Below, piece after piece: positions 53,041 to 62,345 of a stretch of DNA of 64,000 nt. Position numbers and translations under genes: made by a program. This DNA comes from WTFY01 sp026713925 (lineage in GTDB: Bacteria; Pseudomonadota; Gammaproteobacteria; UBA4575). The stretch lies in contig OY759361.1 in the NCBI GenBank assembly GCA_963662355.1, forward strand, positions 124,001-188,000, written 5' to 3'. The notes beneath the pieces were generated by a model. It saw only the letters and a program-made list of their open reading frames with translations. It had not been told where the DNA came from and did not search any database. The stretch's first letter is position 1. Each line of letters opens with the position of its first letter.

Positions 53041-53430
53041 TCAGGATTTCCCACTTGCCTTGCGAAGTTGACGGCGCTGGCGCTTGTCCGGCCTGCCTCT
53101 TGAATGCGGCATGCCTGCATTCAAGAGTCTTCTCTGCTGAATGTTCAGCTCCCGCCGTGCAACACTTTCTTCAGTTTCCTCATACAGCTTCTGCGCCTGT
53201 TGAGCCGGACCTCTTTTCTCGCCCAGCCCAAGAACCTTGACAGCTACCCGGTGCCGACCCCGTGTAATCTCGAGGCTGTCCCCTGTTTGCACAGATCGAG
53301 AAGATTTCACGCGCTGGCCATTGACATGTACCTTGCCACCGTTCACAGCCCCTGCGGCCAAAGTGCGGCTCTTGAAAAACCGGGCCACCCACAGCCATTT
53401 ATCGACACGGATTTTCTGCTGGGTATTCAT
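53041..53430 (-). CDS. hslR: Ribosome-associated heat shock protein HslR (Hsp15)
   Basis: S4-domain RNA-binding protein that recognises free 50S subunits carrying a nascent chain. The 129-residue product from ATG at 53430 has IRVDKWLWVARFFKSRTLA, GKVHVNGQRVKSSRSVQTGD and a basic C-terminus (RGRPDKRQRRQLRKASGKS). Sixteen further codons upstream were trimmed. Confidence 0.93.
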   Translation of the reverse strand: MNTQQKIRVDKWLWVARFFKSRTLAAGAVNGGKVHVNGQRVKSSRSVQTGDSLEITRGRHRVAVKVLGLGEKRGPAQQAQKLYEETEESVARRELNIQQRRLLNAGMPHSRGRPDKRQRRQLRKASGKS

Positions 53431-53489
53431 TTCCTTTTTGCCCACAGTTCGTATAATGGCCCATTTTCTCAACTTCACACCGGATCATC

Positions 53490-54146
53490 ATGGACTTGGA
53501 ACTTGTCAGCTTTAATGTGTGCCCGTTTGTGCAGCGCAGCGTCATCACGCTGAATCACAAACACTGTGATTACAAGATTACCTTTATCGATCTAAACGAT
53601 CCACCTGACTGGTTTCTGGAAATTTCGCCACTGGGGAGAGTGCCGGTTCTCAAGGTGGATGATGCTGAAATCCTGTTTGAGTCGGCTGTCATCAACGAAT
53701 TCATCGACGACGTAACTCCCGGCACACTGAAACCAGTGGATCCGCTCACACTCGCTAAAAACCGTGCATGGATTGAATATGGAAGCACATGTCTGGGGGA
53801 CCTGTACATGATCGCAGACTGCAAAACCGAGCAGGACATGCGCAGGCATATTGAGGAATGTATCGAGCGGCTGCAGCGCGTGGAAAAAGTCCTGGACCAT
53901 TCCACCTTCTTTAATGGCGATGACCTGGCCCTAGTTGATGCGGCCTATGCACCGTTGCTGATTCGCCTGGATTTCATGAGCCAGAGAATAAACCTACTGA
54001 ACTGGGACCAGTTTGCCAAACTGAACAAGTGGAAGGAAAGCCTGCTCAATCAGGAAGCCGTACGAAAATCAATCATTGACGACTTTGAATTGCACTATAC
54101 GAACAAGATCAAGGCACAGGACGGATACCTGGGAAGCACTCTGTAG
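53490..54146 (+). CDS. Glutathione S-transferase family protein
   Basis: A 218-residue thioredoxin-fold/GST-helical protein. FNVCPFVQRSVI holds an N-terminal Cys-Pro-Phe active-site motif of the kind seen in omega-like and Cys-type GSTs; LGRVPVLKVDDAEILFESAVINEFID forms the glutathione-binding cis-Pro and Glu-Ser region. The C-terminal half is helical. It resembles SspA-like proteins in length but keeps the catalytic Cys, so an enzymatic or thiol-redox role is more likely. It diverges from hslR and converges on htpG. Confidence 0.85.
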   Translation: MDLELVSFNVCPFVQRSVITLNHKHCDYKITFIDLNDPPDWFLEISPLGRVPVLKVDDAEILFESAVINEFIDDVTPGTLKPVDPLTLAKNRAWIEYGSTCLGDLYMIADCKTEQDMRRHIEECIERLQRVEKVLDHSTFFNGDDLALVDAAYAPLLIRLDFMSQRINLLNWDQFAKLNKWKESLLNQEAVRKSIIDDFELHYTNKIKAQDGYLGSTL

Positions 54147-54161
54147 GATTCTGGTATTGAC

Positions 54162-54188
54162 CTGCCGGGTACAGTCTGCACCCGGCAG
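54162..54188. terminator. Perfect hairpin between convergent gst and htpG
   Basis: CTGCCGGGT, a 9-nt loop and ACCCGGCAG form a perfect 9-bp stem in the 53-nt gap between two convergent stops. No T-run follows on either strand. It may act as a bidirectional mRNA 3'-end stabiliser or a weak terminator. Confidence 0.45.
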
Positions 54189-54199
54189 AAGAATCTGGC

Positions 54200-56095
54200 T
54201 CAATCTACAATGCCGCTGATCAGCTGGTTCAGCCTGCTTACAAAACCGGCCGGGTCCTGAAGCTGCCCGCCTTCGGCAAGAATGGCCTGGTCAAACAGGA
54301 TTTTGGCCCAGTCTTCAAACCGGTCCTCAACCTGCTCCCCTTCCATGCGCCTGACCAAGGCATGTTCAGGGTTGATTTCCAGCACCGGCTTGCTGGCAGG
54401 CAACTCGTGCCCCGCCTGTTTCATCAGATGCTGCATGTACAACGCCATATCGTGTTCATTCAGGACGATGCATGCGGGAGAAGTGGTGAGGCGGTGCGAG
54501 ACCCGTACCGCTTCCACCTTGTCCTGCAGCACATCTTCAATACGCCGGACCAGCTCTTGAGCTTCTTTTTCCTTCTCTTCCAGTTCTTTCTTGTCTTGCG
54601 CACCACTGATCTCACCAAGATCCAGTTCACCCTTGGCAATTGAGGCAAAAGGCTTTTCACGATATTCGGTCAAATGGCTCATGAGCCACTCATCGACACG
54701 GTCTACCAGCAGCAGGACTTCGATTTCCTTGTCACGGAAAATTTCCAGGTGGGGGCTGTTGTTTGCAGTGGCATGACTGTCTGCAGTGATGTAGTAGATC
54801 TTGTCCTGCCCGGGCTTCATGCGGGTGATGTAATCTTCCAGTGACACATCCTGGGTCTCATCGCTGCGATGTGTGGAGGCAAATCTCAGCAGCCCGGCAA
54901 TTTTTTCCCGGTTTGCAAAATCTTCCCCCGGACCCTCCTTCAGCACCTTGCCGAATACCGGCCAGAACTCCTGGTATTTTTCAGTTTCGTTCTTGGCCAG
55001 ACTCTCCAGCAGCCCCAGGATTTTTTTCACCGAGCCAGAACGAATGCTGTCGATAACCTTGTTACTCTGCAAGATCTCCCGTGAAATATTAAGCGGTAAA
55101 TCATTTGAATCAATCACACCGCGCACAAAACGCAAATACCGCGGCAGCAGTTTTTCAGCATCATCCATGATGAACACTCGCTGCACATAAAGTTTCACGC
55201 CGTGTGTCGGATTGGGTTCAAACAGGTCAAAGGGAGCCTGATTCGGGATATATAGAAGTGAAATGTATTCTGTCTTGCCTTCAACGCGATTATGGACCCA
55301 GGCCAGAGGTTCTGCGAAATCATGACTCACGTGCTTGTAGAACTCCGTGTATTCCTCATCACTGATGTCACTCTTGGGCCGGGCCCAGAGTGCCGAGGCC
55401 TTGTTGACTGTTTCCCAGCTTCCCGTCGGTTCGCCCTTGTCGTTTTCTTCGCGCATTTCAATCGGCAGCGGCACGTGGTCAGAATACTTGGTAATGATGG
55501 AACGCAGCCGCAAGCTGCTGAGCAATTCGTCTTCATCCTTTTTCAGATGCAACACGATTTCAGTCCCGCGCCGGGCCTTTTTAACATCTTCAAGTGTGTA
55601 TGATCCGGTACCTTCGGATTCCCAACGTACGGCCTGGTCAAGTTCCAGTCCAACCTTGAGCGTGGTCAGGGTCACTTTTTCAGCCACAATGAATGAAGAA
55701 TAAAACCCTACTCCGAATTGACCGACCAGGTGTGAGTCCTTGCTCTGATCGCCAGTGAGCTGGCCCAGAAACTCCCGTGTACCGGAGCGGGCGATGGTGC
55801 CGATATTCTGAACTACCTCCTCGCGGTCCATCCCGATACCGTTGTCACGGACCGTAATGGTATGCTCATCCTTGTCATACTCGACCTGAATTTTGAGTTC
55901 GGCGTTCTTGCCCCCCAGCAGGGTGCTATCCGAAATGGCTTCGAAACGCAGCCTGTCGCATGCATCAGATGCATTGGAAATCAGCTCACGCAGGAATATC
56001 TCCTTGTTTGAGTAAAGAGAATGAATCATCAAATGCAGAAGCTGTGTAACTTCCGTTTCGAATTGCAAGGTTTCTTTTCCGGTTTTCGTGCTCAT
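54200..56095 (-). CDS. htpG: Molecular chaperone HtpG (Hsp90)
   Basis: Bacterial Hsp90. The 631-residue protein has the GHKL ATPase N-domain (NKEIFLRELISNASDACDRLR, TVRDNGIGMDREEVV, GQFGVGFYSSF), the middle domain (LPLNISREILQ with the catalytic Arg) and the C-terminal dimerisation part ending in the LNQLISGIVD region. No eukaryotic-type charged linker or MEEVD. The heat-shock type promoter expected for htpG could not be found. Confidence 0.97.
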   Translation of the reverse strand: MSTKTGKETLQFETEVTQLLHLMIHSLYSNKEIFLRELISNASDACDRLRFEAISDSTLLGGKNAELKIQVEYDKDEHTITVRDNGIGMDREEVVQNIGTIARSGTREFLGQLTGDQSKDSHLVGQFGVGFYSSFIVAEKVTLTTLKVGLELDQAVRWESEGTGSYTLEDVKKARRGTEIVLHLKKDEDELLSSLRLRSIITKYSDHVPLPIEMREENDKGEPTGSWETVNKASALWARPKSDISDEEYTEFYKHVSHDFAEPLAWVHNRVEGKTEYISLLYIPNQAPFDLFEPNPTHGVKLYVQRVFIMDDAEKLLPRYLRFVRGVIDSNDLPLNISREILQSNKVIDSIRSGSVKKILGLLESLAKNETEKYQEFWPVFGKVLKEGPGEDFANREKIAGLLRFASTHRSDETQDVSLEDYITRMKPGQDKIYYITADSHATANNSPHLEIFRDKEIEVLLLVDRVDEWLMSHLTEYREKPFASIAKGELDLGEISGAQDKKELEEKEKEAQELVRRIEDVLQDKVEAVRVSHRLTTSPACIVLNEHDMALYMQHLMKQAGHELPASKPVLEINPEHALVRRMEGEQVEDRFEDWAKILFDQAILAEGGQLQDPAGFVSRLNQLISGIVD

Positions 56096-56127
56096 TACCT
56101 TATCCGCAGTAATTACTAGCCAAGTAT

Positions 56128-56334
56128 TTATCGGTTAATCTCGCCTTCCACTTCCAGCGACAAGGGTTCTCCCGGTGGCGAGTCGCCGTAGTCGGTCCGG
56201 TCCTGTAGCCGCAGGTTCAGTCTGAGTGCACAAGTCCCGGGATTTCTGGCCAGATGCCTCACAATAGCCTCGTCCGCCTGAACCCCGAATGTCTTGAGCA
56301 GCGCCCTTATGTCTTTCCTGCTGTTGTCTTCCAT
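56128..56334 (-). CDS. Small hypothetical protein upstream of htpG (DUF6494-like)
   Basis: A 68-residue protein starting at an ATG with a clear GGAGG eight nt upstream. MEDNSRKDIRALLKTFGVQADEAIVRHLAR followed by LRLNLRLQDRTDYGDSPPGE and LSLEVEGEINR suggests a small helix-plus-beta fold similar to proteins called DUF6494; this match is tentative. It lies 32 nt before htpG, so it may share its transcript. No role is known. Confidence 0.6.
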   Translation of the reverse strand: MEDNSRKDIRALLKTFGVQADEAIVRHLARNPGTCALRLNLRLQDRTDYGDSPPGEPLSLEVEGEINR

Positions 56335-56363
56335 ATTTACCTCCGAGTGGTGCGCCACCTAGT

Positions 56364-57065
56364 TTACATGGTCAATTTCTGAAAAATAAAGGCCCTGAGG
56401 AACTCCTCGAGTATTTTGTGAGCATGGCGGAACTTGTCAACCGGTGCCAGCATTTCATCCACACCCTGAATATACGGTCCGGTCAGCCCGGGCTTGCCGC
56501 ATTCCCGGTAAATGGCCTGCACGTGGCTGGGAAGCATTTCGAGATGAAACTGCAGGCCCAGCACATTTTCACCATACACAAATGCCTGATTGGTACAGCC
56601 CTCGCTGACGACGAAATTGCTGGCGCCTGGCGGGATCGAGAATGTATCCCCGTGCCAGTGCAGCGCATCAAAGCTTTCCGGCAGGTTCTGGATGCGCTCA
56701 TCCTGAAACCCCGGCATGATCCGTACCGGAAACCAGCCAATTTCCTGATGAGGATTTTTCGTGACTGAAGCGCCCAGTACCTCTGCAAGCAACTGGGCAC
56801 CCAGGCACACCCCAAGAACAGGGATTTCCTGCTGCAGCACGGATTCAAGAAATTCCTTTTCCGGCACCAGCCACGGATACCGGGCTTCCTCATTCACACT
56901 CATCGGGCCGCCCATAACGATCAGTGCATCGATGCCACTTGCAGGCGGCAATGGCTGGTTCTCGTACAGGCACGTATTTGAAAGCCTGTGGCCACTGCAG
57001 ACGAGAATATTCTCCATGCTCCCCAAGCCCTCAAACGGAACATGTTTCAGGTAATGAATGTTCAT
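56364..57065 (-). CDS. Class I glutamine amidotransferase-like protein
   Basis: GATase1 protein of 233 residues, of the GMP-synthase-glutaminase-like type. IDALIVMGGPMSVNEE, the nucleophile elbow VLGVCLGAQLLAEVLGA, ALHWHGDTFSIP and the His-Glu pair in GLQFHLEM form a complete triad. No synthetase domain and no partner gene is adjacent, so it may act on small molecules such as a glutamyl amide. The physiological substrate is unknown. Confidence 0.8.
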   Translation of the reverse strand: MNIHYLKHVPFEGLGSMENILVCSGHRLSNTCLYENQPLPPASGIDALIVMGGPMSVNEEARYPWLVPEKEFLESVLQQEIPVLGVCLGAQLLAEVLGASVTKNPHQEIGWFPVRIMPGFQDERIQNLPESFDALHWHGDTFSIPPGASNFVVSEGCTNQAFVYGENVLGLQFHLEMLPSHVQAIYRECGKPGLTGPYIQGVDEMLAPVDKFRHAHKILEEFLRAFIFQKLTM

Positions 57066-57085
57066 GGCTCACACAGCCGTGTCAA

Positions 57086-57568
57086 CTAGTGTGTGCGATT
57101 TGCACCTTGCCGGTACTTCCGTTCGTGCTCAAGCAGCCATTGTTTGCGTCGCACCAGGCTTCCGTCCGCATCGCCCATGAACCCCCCCAGTCCCGCAACA
57201 GCCACCACTCGGTGACATGGGACAATCAGCAGCAGACGGTTTCGCCGGCATGCATTGCCCACGGCTCGCGGCCCGGTCCTGATTCTGTCGGCAATTTCCC
57301 CGTATGTCTGGGTCGCGCCAAACCGGATCCTGGTAATCTGGTCCCAGACACGCAGCTGAAAATCCGTCGCATCCAGAAACAGAAAAGGAAGCTCGAACTG
57401 CAGCAACCTGCCGGCAAACCAGGCCTGTAACTGTGTCTCGATTTCCCTGGCAAAAGGTTCTTCTGCTGCCGCCACAGGCGCAGGCGTGGCATACATTGCA
57501 GTGACAAATTCCCCTTGATACTCAGCAGCCAGGTTTCCGATCGGAGTCTGTGTAATTACTGTTTTCAT
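57086..57568 (-). CDS. ogt: Methylated-DNA--protein-cysteine methyltransferase
   Basis: Suicide repair protein for O6-alkylguanine. The 160-residue product from ATG at 57568 (MKTVITQTPIGNL) has RFGATQTYGEIADRIRTGPRAVGNACRRN and the acceptor motif LIVPCHRVVAVAGLGGFMG with the alkyl-accepting Cys. Both Ogt and Ada C-terminal domain types share these; the lack of an Ada N-terminal domain suggests Ogt. A 22-codon upstream extension was trimmed. Confidence 0.88.
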   Translation of the reverse strand: MKTVITQTPIGNLAAEYQGEFVTAMYATPAPVAAAEEPFAREIETQLQAWFAGRLLQFELPFLFLDATDFQLRVWDQITRIRFGATQTYGEIADRIRTGPRAVGNACRRNRLLLIVPCHRVVAVAGLGGFMGDADGSLVRRKQWLLEHERKYRQGANRTH

Positions 57569-57759
57569 ATGGATGAGCAGTCTGGGCCGTCTCTGCTGAA
57601 TTATACTCCGGCCACTCAGGAAAGTGCCGCTCATGTCCTGACACCGGAATTATACAGGCAAGGGGGTGCAGGAGTGGGCAATCCATGGCTCCTGGCATAC
57701 GCCTCCACTCTCGCACTCGCAGGCACGAGCGCTGTAACAGCAGCAGGATACCCGGATGA

Positions 57760-58104
57760 CTAGATTTTTTCCTTGATTCGGGCTGCCTTGCCAGTTCTGC
57801 CGCGCAGGTAATACAGCTTCGCGCGCCTCACCTTGCCACTGCGTTTCACCTTGATATCTGCAATCATCGGGCTGTGTGTCTGGAAAGTACGCTCAACGCC
57901 TTCTCCATGGGAAAGTTTTCGCACGGTGAATGCCGAGTTCAACCCACGATTGCGCTTGGCAATCACGACCCCTTCAAAAGCCTGCAACCGTTCCCGACTG
58001 CCTTCTCTCACCTTGACCTGCACCACCACGGTATCGCCGGGACTGAAATCCGGAAGGTCCTGTTTAAGCTGTTGCCGGTTTAACTCTTCAATAATATTGC
58101 TCAT
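57760..58104 (-). CDS. rplS: 50S ribosomal protein L19
   Basis: Ribosomal protein at the 30S-50S interface. The 114-residue protein has the full signature: DFSPGDTVVVQVKVREGSRER, FEGVVIAKRNRGLNSAFTVRKLS, GEGVERTFQTHSPMI, and the basic end GKVRRAKLYYLRGRTGKAARI. It is the last gene of the rpsP-rimM-trmD-rplS operon. Confidence 0.97.
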   Translation of the reverse strand: MSNIIEELNRQQLKQDLPDFSPGDTVVVQVKVREGSRERLQAFEGVVIAKRNRGLNSAFTVRKLSHGEGVERTFQTHSPMIADIKVKRSGKVRRAKLYYLRGRTGKAARIKEKI

Positions 58105-58124
58105 GACTGCCTACCCACCCTGTT

Positions 58125-58865
58125 TTATCTGACTCCTGACTCCTGCAGATATTCCTCAAGCAAGGCCTGCTGCTCCTCGTCGAGCTCCAGCCGAACAAAC
58201 AAGTCCGGTCTGCGAAGATAGGTGCGGCCCAATGCCTGCTTCTTTCGCCAGCGCTCGATTGCCTGGTGATTCCCTCCGAGCAGCACCTCGGGAACCTCGC
58301 GGCCCTCAATGCTACCCGGGCGCGTATAATGCGGGCAATCAAGCAGTCCGTCAACAAAGGAATCCTGCCGGGCCGATTCTTCGTGGCCCAATGCCCCGGG
58401 TATATGCCTGATCAGGGCATCCAGCAGCAACATGGCCGGCAACTCTCCCCCGCTGACGACAAAATTGCCGACTGAAAGCTCTTCGTCAGTCTCTGCTTCA
58501 ATCAGCCTTTCGTCAATCCCTTCATAGCGTCCCGCCACAAGTACCAGATTGGGGCATGCGCCCAACCGAGCCACATCTTCCTGCTCGAAAAGTTTTCCCT
58601 GGGCAGACAGGCATACGACGTGACTGCTTTTCTCATTCCGGACGGCCTGGTGAATTGCCTTTTGCAGCGGCTCGAACTTCATCACCATTCCGGGGCCACC
58701 CCCGTAAGGGCGGTCATCGATTCGACCCTGCGGGTCCGTTGAAAAATGACTCGGGTTCAATACATGCATGTCCACCAGATTGCTTTCTATGGCCCGGCCA
58801 ACCACGCCAAACTTGGCCAGGTTCGACACCATATCGGGAAACAGGGTGATAATATGAATCCGCAT
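58125..58865 (-). CDS. trmD: tRNA (guanine-N1)-methyltransferase TrmD
   Basis: Methylates G37 of tRNAs that read CUN, CCN and CGG codons, guarding against frameshifts. The 246-residue protein has IITLFPDMVSNLAKFGVVGRAI, DRPYGGGPGMVMKFEPL, the knot region LVAGRYEGIDERLI, VLSGGELPA-type VVSGGELPAMLLLDALIR and LLGGNHQAIERWR. It lies 20 nt before rplS and 11 nt after rimM. Confidence 0.97.
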   Translation of the reverse strand: MRIHIITLFPDMVSNLAKFGVVGRAIESNLVDMHVLNPSHFSTDPQGRIDDRPYGGGPGMVMKFEPLQKAIHQAVRNEKSSHVVCLSAQGKLFEQEDVARLGACPNLVLVAGRYEGIDERLIEAETDEELSVGNFVVSGGELPAMLLLDALIRHIPGALGHEESARQDSFVDGLLDCPHYTRPGSIEGREVPEVLLGGNHQAIERWRKKQALGRTYLRRPDLFVRLELDEEQQALLEEYLQESGVR

Positions 58866-58876
58866 TACCGCATGCT

Positions 58877-59395
58877 CTAGCTGAATTCTGCCTGCCAGTC
58901 CACCGTCACCAGTTTGCGATCAGGATCCACTTCTTTCACTACCTGGCCCTGGACATATGGAATCAGGATCTCGCCCCCGCCACCCTCGCCTGTGATGACG
59001 AGCACATCATGCGCACCAGTTTCTATGAGACGCTCAATCTTCCCCAGCTTCTGCCCGGCAACCGTAACCACGTCGAGTCCGATCAGCTGATGCCAGTAGT
59101 ACTCCCCTGCAGGCAGTGGCGGCAAGTCTGCCGCAGGCACCCATATCTGCGCATCCCTGAGCGCTTCTGCTGCGGTGCGTGTATCCACGCCGCTCAGACG
59201 CACCACGATCCCGTTGCCATGCTGCTTGCCCTCATTCAGACGGTAAACCTTTTCACCCTGCTCGGGGCGCAACTGCCACAACTCGTATTCAAGTATCTGT
59301 GCCTTCGGGCGACAGTAGGAATAGATTTTCAGCCAGCCTTTTATCCCAAAGGCTCCCAGGACATGTCCCAGCTGAATACCTGGAGCCTGATCCAA
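58877..59395 (-). CDS. rimM: Ribosome maturation factor RimM
   Basis: Assists maturation of the 30S head with S19. The 172-residue protein has LGHVLGAFGIKGWLKIYSYC, a PRC-barrel with LIGLDVVTVAGQKLGKIERLIETGAHDVLVI and IPYVQGQVVKEVDPDRKLVTVDW. The start is TTG at 59395; no in-frame ATG or good ribosome binding site is visible. It lies between rpsP and trmD. Confidence 0.93.
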   Translation of the reverse strand: MDQAPGIQLGHVLGAFGIKGWLKIYSYCRPKAQILEYELWQLRPEQGEKVYRLNEGKQHGNGIVVRLSGVDTRTAAEALRDAQIWVPAADLPPLPAGEYYWHQLIGLDVVTVAGQKLGKIERLIETGAHDVLVITGEGGGGEILIPYVQGQVVKEVDPDRKLVTVDWQAEFS

Positions 59396-59423
59396 ATTTC
59401 TGGATGGATTGCGCAGGACCGCG

Positions 59424-59675
59424 CTATGCCGCCTGTGTCAGATGCTGCTTCACCAGACTCGCGACCCGCTCGGACGGCTGTGCACCATGTCCCAGCCAGT
59501 GCTCATACCGCTCCGCCTCGATGAAGAAGCCGATCTCCTGCTCTTTGGCAATAGGATTGAAATAGCCAATACGTTCAATGTAGCCGCTGTCCCTGCGCTT
59601 GCGGGAATCTGTCACTACAATGGTGTAAAAAGGGCGCTTTTTTGCCCCGCCTCGGGACAATCGAATTGTTACCAT
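59424..59675 (-). CDS. rpsP: 30S ribosomal protein S16
   Basis: Early-assembling 30S protein. The 83-residue protein begins MVTIRLSRGGAKKRPFYTIVV and carries DSRKRRDSGYIERIGYFNPIA and WLGHGAQPSERVASLVKQH, all canonical. It leads the rpsP-rimM-trmD-rplS operon, downstream of ffh on the same strand. Confidence 0.97.
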   Translation of the reverse strand: MVTIRLSRGGAKKRPFYTIVVTDSRKRRDSGYIERIGYFNPIAKEQEIGFFIEAERYEHWLGHGAQPSERVASLVKQHLTQAA

Positions 59676-59835
59676 AAGATATAGCTCAGTCTGTATCAGG
59701 ATTGTGCACGAAACCGCACATTGTACGCAATTGCATGTGAAAAGAAAGACATACCCTTTGAATTAGGAATTCCCTGGGAGGATATCATGTCCGAACCGGG
59801 CTAGGTTCCCCCTATACAGCCCACATCGCCCCTGC

Positions 59836-61191
59836 CTAGTGCGGGGGCGGGACTCTCCCCTGCATGGACTGCATCATCCTTTGCAAGCCACCTTTTTTGG
59901 ACGCTTTTCTCATCATCTTTTTCATTTGCAGATGCTGTTTCAGTAAGCGGTTCACATCCTGCACCTGGGTACCAGAACCGGCCGCAATCCTTCGCTTGCG
60001 GGTACTTTTGATCACATCCGGGAAACGCCTTTCATGCGGAGTCATCGAGCAAATGATGGCAACCATGCGCGGCAGCATCCTGTCATCTGTCATGGCGGCG
60101 GGATTTTTCTGCAAGCCGGCAGTACCCGGAATCTTGTCCACCAGACCTGCTAGCCCCCCCATGTTCATCATCTGCTCGAGCTGGTCTTTCAGGTCGACCA
60201 AGTCAAAACCCTTGCCCTTTTTGACTTTCCTGGCAAGCTTCCGGGCCTGCTCGCGGTCGACTTCCTGCTCGACTTTTTCGACCAGGCTTACGACATCGCC
60301 CATACCCAGGATGCGTGAGGCGATGCGGTCCGGATGGAACGGTTCCAGTGCCGTGGTTTTTTCACCTGTCCCAAGGAACTTGATGGGCTTGCCCGTGATC
60401 TTCCGCACAGACAATGCCGCCCCCCCGCGGGCATCACCATCCGTTTTGGTGAGAATGACGCCTGTAAGAGGCAGGGCGTCATTGAAGGCCTGCGCTGAAA
60501 CCGCTGCATCCTGACCGCTCATACTATCCACCACAAACAGGGTTTCGACTGGCTGCACGGCCGTGTGCAGCGCGATAATTTCCTGCATCATGTCATTATC
60601 AACATGCAAACGGCCCGCAGTATCAATCAGCAGGACATCCTTGAACTGTTTCCTGGCATGATCCACCGCATGCTCTGCGATGCTGACAGGAGATTCCGTG
60701 GACTCACTCGGAATAAATTCAGCATTGACCTGATTGGCAAGAGTCCGCAACTGCTCAATTGCCGCAGGCCGGTACACATCACAACTGACTACCGCGACAC
60801 TTTTTTTCTGTTGCTCACCCAGCCAGCGTGAAAGCTTGGCTATGCTAGTAGTCTTGCCCGACCCCTGCAGACCTGCAACCAGGATGACAATCGGAGGGGG
60901 TGCTGCCAGAGTGAGCGATTCATTGGCATCCCCCATGAGATGCACCAGTTCGTCGTGCACGACCTTGACGAGGGCCTGGCCCGGAGAGAGACTTTGCAGC
61001 ACTTCCTTTCCAAGGGCCTTGTGTCTGACATTGTCAGTAAATTCCCGCACCACGGGCAGTGCCACGTCTGCCTCGAGCAGGGCCATGCGCACTTCGCGCA
61101 GTGTGCCTTGAATATTTTCCTCGGTAAGGCGCGCTTGCCCGCGCAGTTTTTTTACGGCCCCCGAAAGCCGACTGGATAGATTCTCAAACAT
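59836..61191 (-). CDS. ffh: Signal recognition particle protein Ffh
   Basis: SRP54 GTPase that carries nascent membrane proteins to FtsY. The 451-residue protein has an N domain, a G domain with LVAGLQGSGKTTSIAKLS, DTAGRLHVD and TKTDGDARGGAALSV, and a Met-rich M domain (MKKMMRKASKKGGLQRMMQSMQG). It lies upstream of rpsP and diverges from the ypjD-corB pair. Confidence 0.97.
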   Translation of the reverse strand: MFENLSSRLSGAVKKLRGQARLTEENIQGTLREVRMALLEADVALPVVREFTDNVRHKALGKEVLQSLSPGQALVKVVHDELVHLMGDANESLTLAAPPPIVILVAGLQGSGKTTSIAKLSRWLGEQQKKSVAVVSCDVYRPAAIEQLRTLANQVNAEFIPSESTESPVSIAEHAVDHARKQFKDVLLIDTAGRLHVDNDMMQEIIALHTAVQPVETLFVVDSMSGQDAAVSAQAFNDALPLTGVILTKTDGDARGGAALSVRKITGKPIKFLGTGEKTTALEPFHPDRIASRILGMGDVVSLVEKVEQEVDREQARKLARKVKKGKGFDLVDLKDQLEQMMNMGGLAGLVDKIPGTAGLQKNPAAMTDDRMLPRMVAIICSMTPHERRFPDVIKSTRKRRIAAGSGTQVQDVNRLLKQHLQMKKMMRKASKKGGLQRMMQSMQGRVPPPH

Positions 61192-61457
61192 AAGAAGGTT
61201 CTTGCATCCCGGTCAGCCGGGGTCTTGCAGGCAAAAAGGCTGGCCCACAGTATAGTTCAATCATACATATGGATACGCCTCTTTGGTAGCCGGCACATGA
61301 TTCGCCAAACCCGGGAGGAGACTTGCACCGGCATCAAATAAATATCTGACCTGTACCTCCGCACTTTGTATACTTGTCCATGTAATGACCGTTACAACAT
61401 GATTCCGGTACCGAACATGACAACAGCTTTCCTGTTCAGCTGACCCGTCGCCAGGCC

Positions 61458-62285
61458 ATGTCAAGCACCCTGAAATATACTGCCATCGCGCTATATGCAG
61501 TGGCCTTTGCCGTGACGCTGTGGCGTACACATCATCTCAACGGAACAAAACCTGGTGACAGACGCACAGTGATGCTTGTCGCCTGGGGTATTGCTTGCCT
61601 CCTGCATGCTGCCTATTTGTATCCGCAGACCTTTACTGCAAATGGCCTCAACCTGACATTTTACAATGCCGTATCAATCGTCTGTTTCATGGTTGCCGCG
61701 CTGGTGCTGGGCGTGTCCACTACCAGGAAAACGGAATTCCTCGGCCTGCTGGTACTGCCCATCACCGTTGCCAGCATTGTACTGACTATTCTCCGGCCGG
61801 AGGTGGCGGCATCCTCGCTCAACCTCCATGGCTTGCAGCTGCATATCGTGGTTTCACTGTTTGCTTTCAGTGTACTGGCAATTTCCGCTTTGCAGTCCAT
61901 ACTGCTGTTCACTCAGGACCGGCACTTGCGCAGACATCAGCTTGGCGGAATGACAAACGTCCTGCCGCCCCTGCATGATTCGGAGAAGTTCCTGTTCCAG
62001 ACCATTGCGGTAGGATTTGCACTGCTGAGTACCGCACTCATCACCGGGTTCCTGTTTTTGGAAAATATGTTCGAACAGCATGTGGCACACAAGACCATAT
62101 TGTCGATCCTGGCGTGGCTGGTGTTTGCACTTCTGTTATGGGGACGCTGGCAGTTCGGATGGCGTGGTTCCATTGCCATGCGCTGGACACTGGGTGGATT
62201 CGGATTCCTGATCCTGGCGTATTTGGGCAGCAAATATGTACAGGAATTGATCTTGTACAAGGTAATTACCATCCCTGTGACTTGA
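61458..62285 (+). CDS. ypjD: CcsA/YpjD-type inner-membrane protein
   Basis: A 275-residue protein with about eight membrane helices and a CcsA-like core, similar to cytochrome c assembly proteins but lacking a clear WWD haem motif. Helices such as TVMLVAWGIACLLHAAYLY and LHIVVSLFAFSVLAISALQS carry conserved histidines. Divergent position next to ffh and ahead of corB equals that of E. coli ypjD. The function is not established. Confidence 0.85.
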   Translation: MSSTLKYTAIALYAVAFAVTLWRTHHLNGTKPGDRRTVMLVAWGIACLLHAAYLYPQTFTANGLNLTFYNAVSIVCFMVAALVLGVSTTRKTEFLGLLVLPITVASIVLTILRPEVAASSLNLHGLQLHIVVSLFAFSVLAISALQSILLFTQDRHLRRHQLGGMTNVLPPLHDSEKFLFQTIAVGFALLSTALITGFLFLENMFEQHVAHKTILSILAWLVFALLLWGRWQFGWRGSIAMRWTLGGFGFLILAYLGSKYVQELILYKVITIPVT

Positions 62286-62345
62286 CAATTCATGCAGCAC
62301 AACGGTTAATGTAGGGGTGTTTATTACTGGAGGGTCGCGTAGACC

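Noticed and set aside
53490..54146. Naming the GST-family gene sspA
   Set aside because: Size is similar to stringent starvation protein A, but the N-terminal Cys-Pro-Phe motif and the absence of sspB beside it do not support that name.
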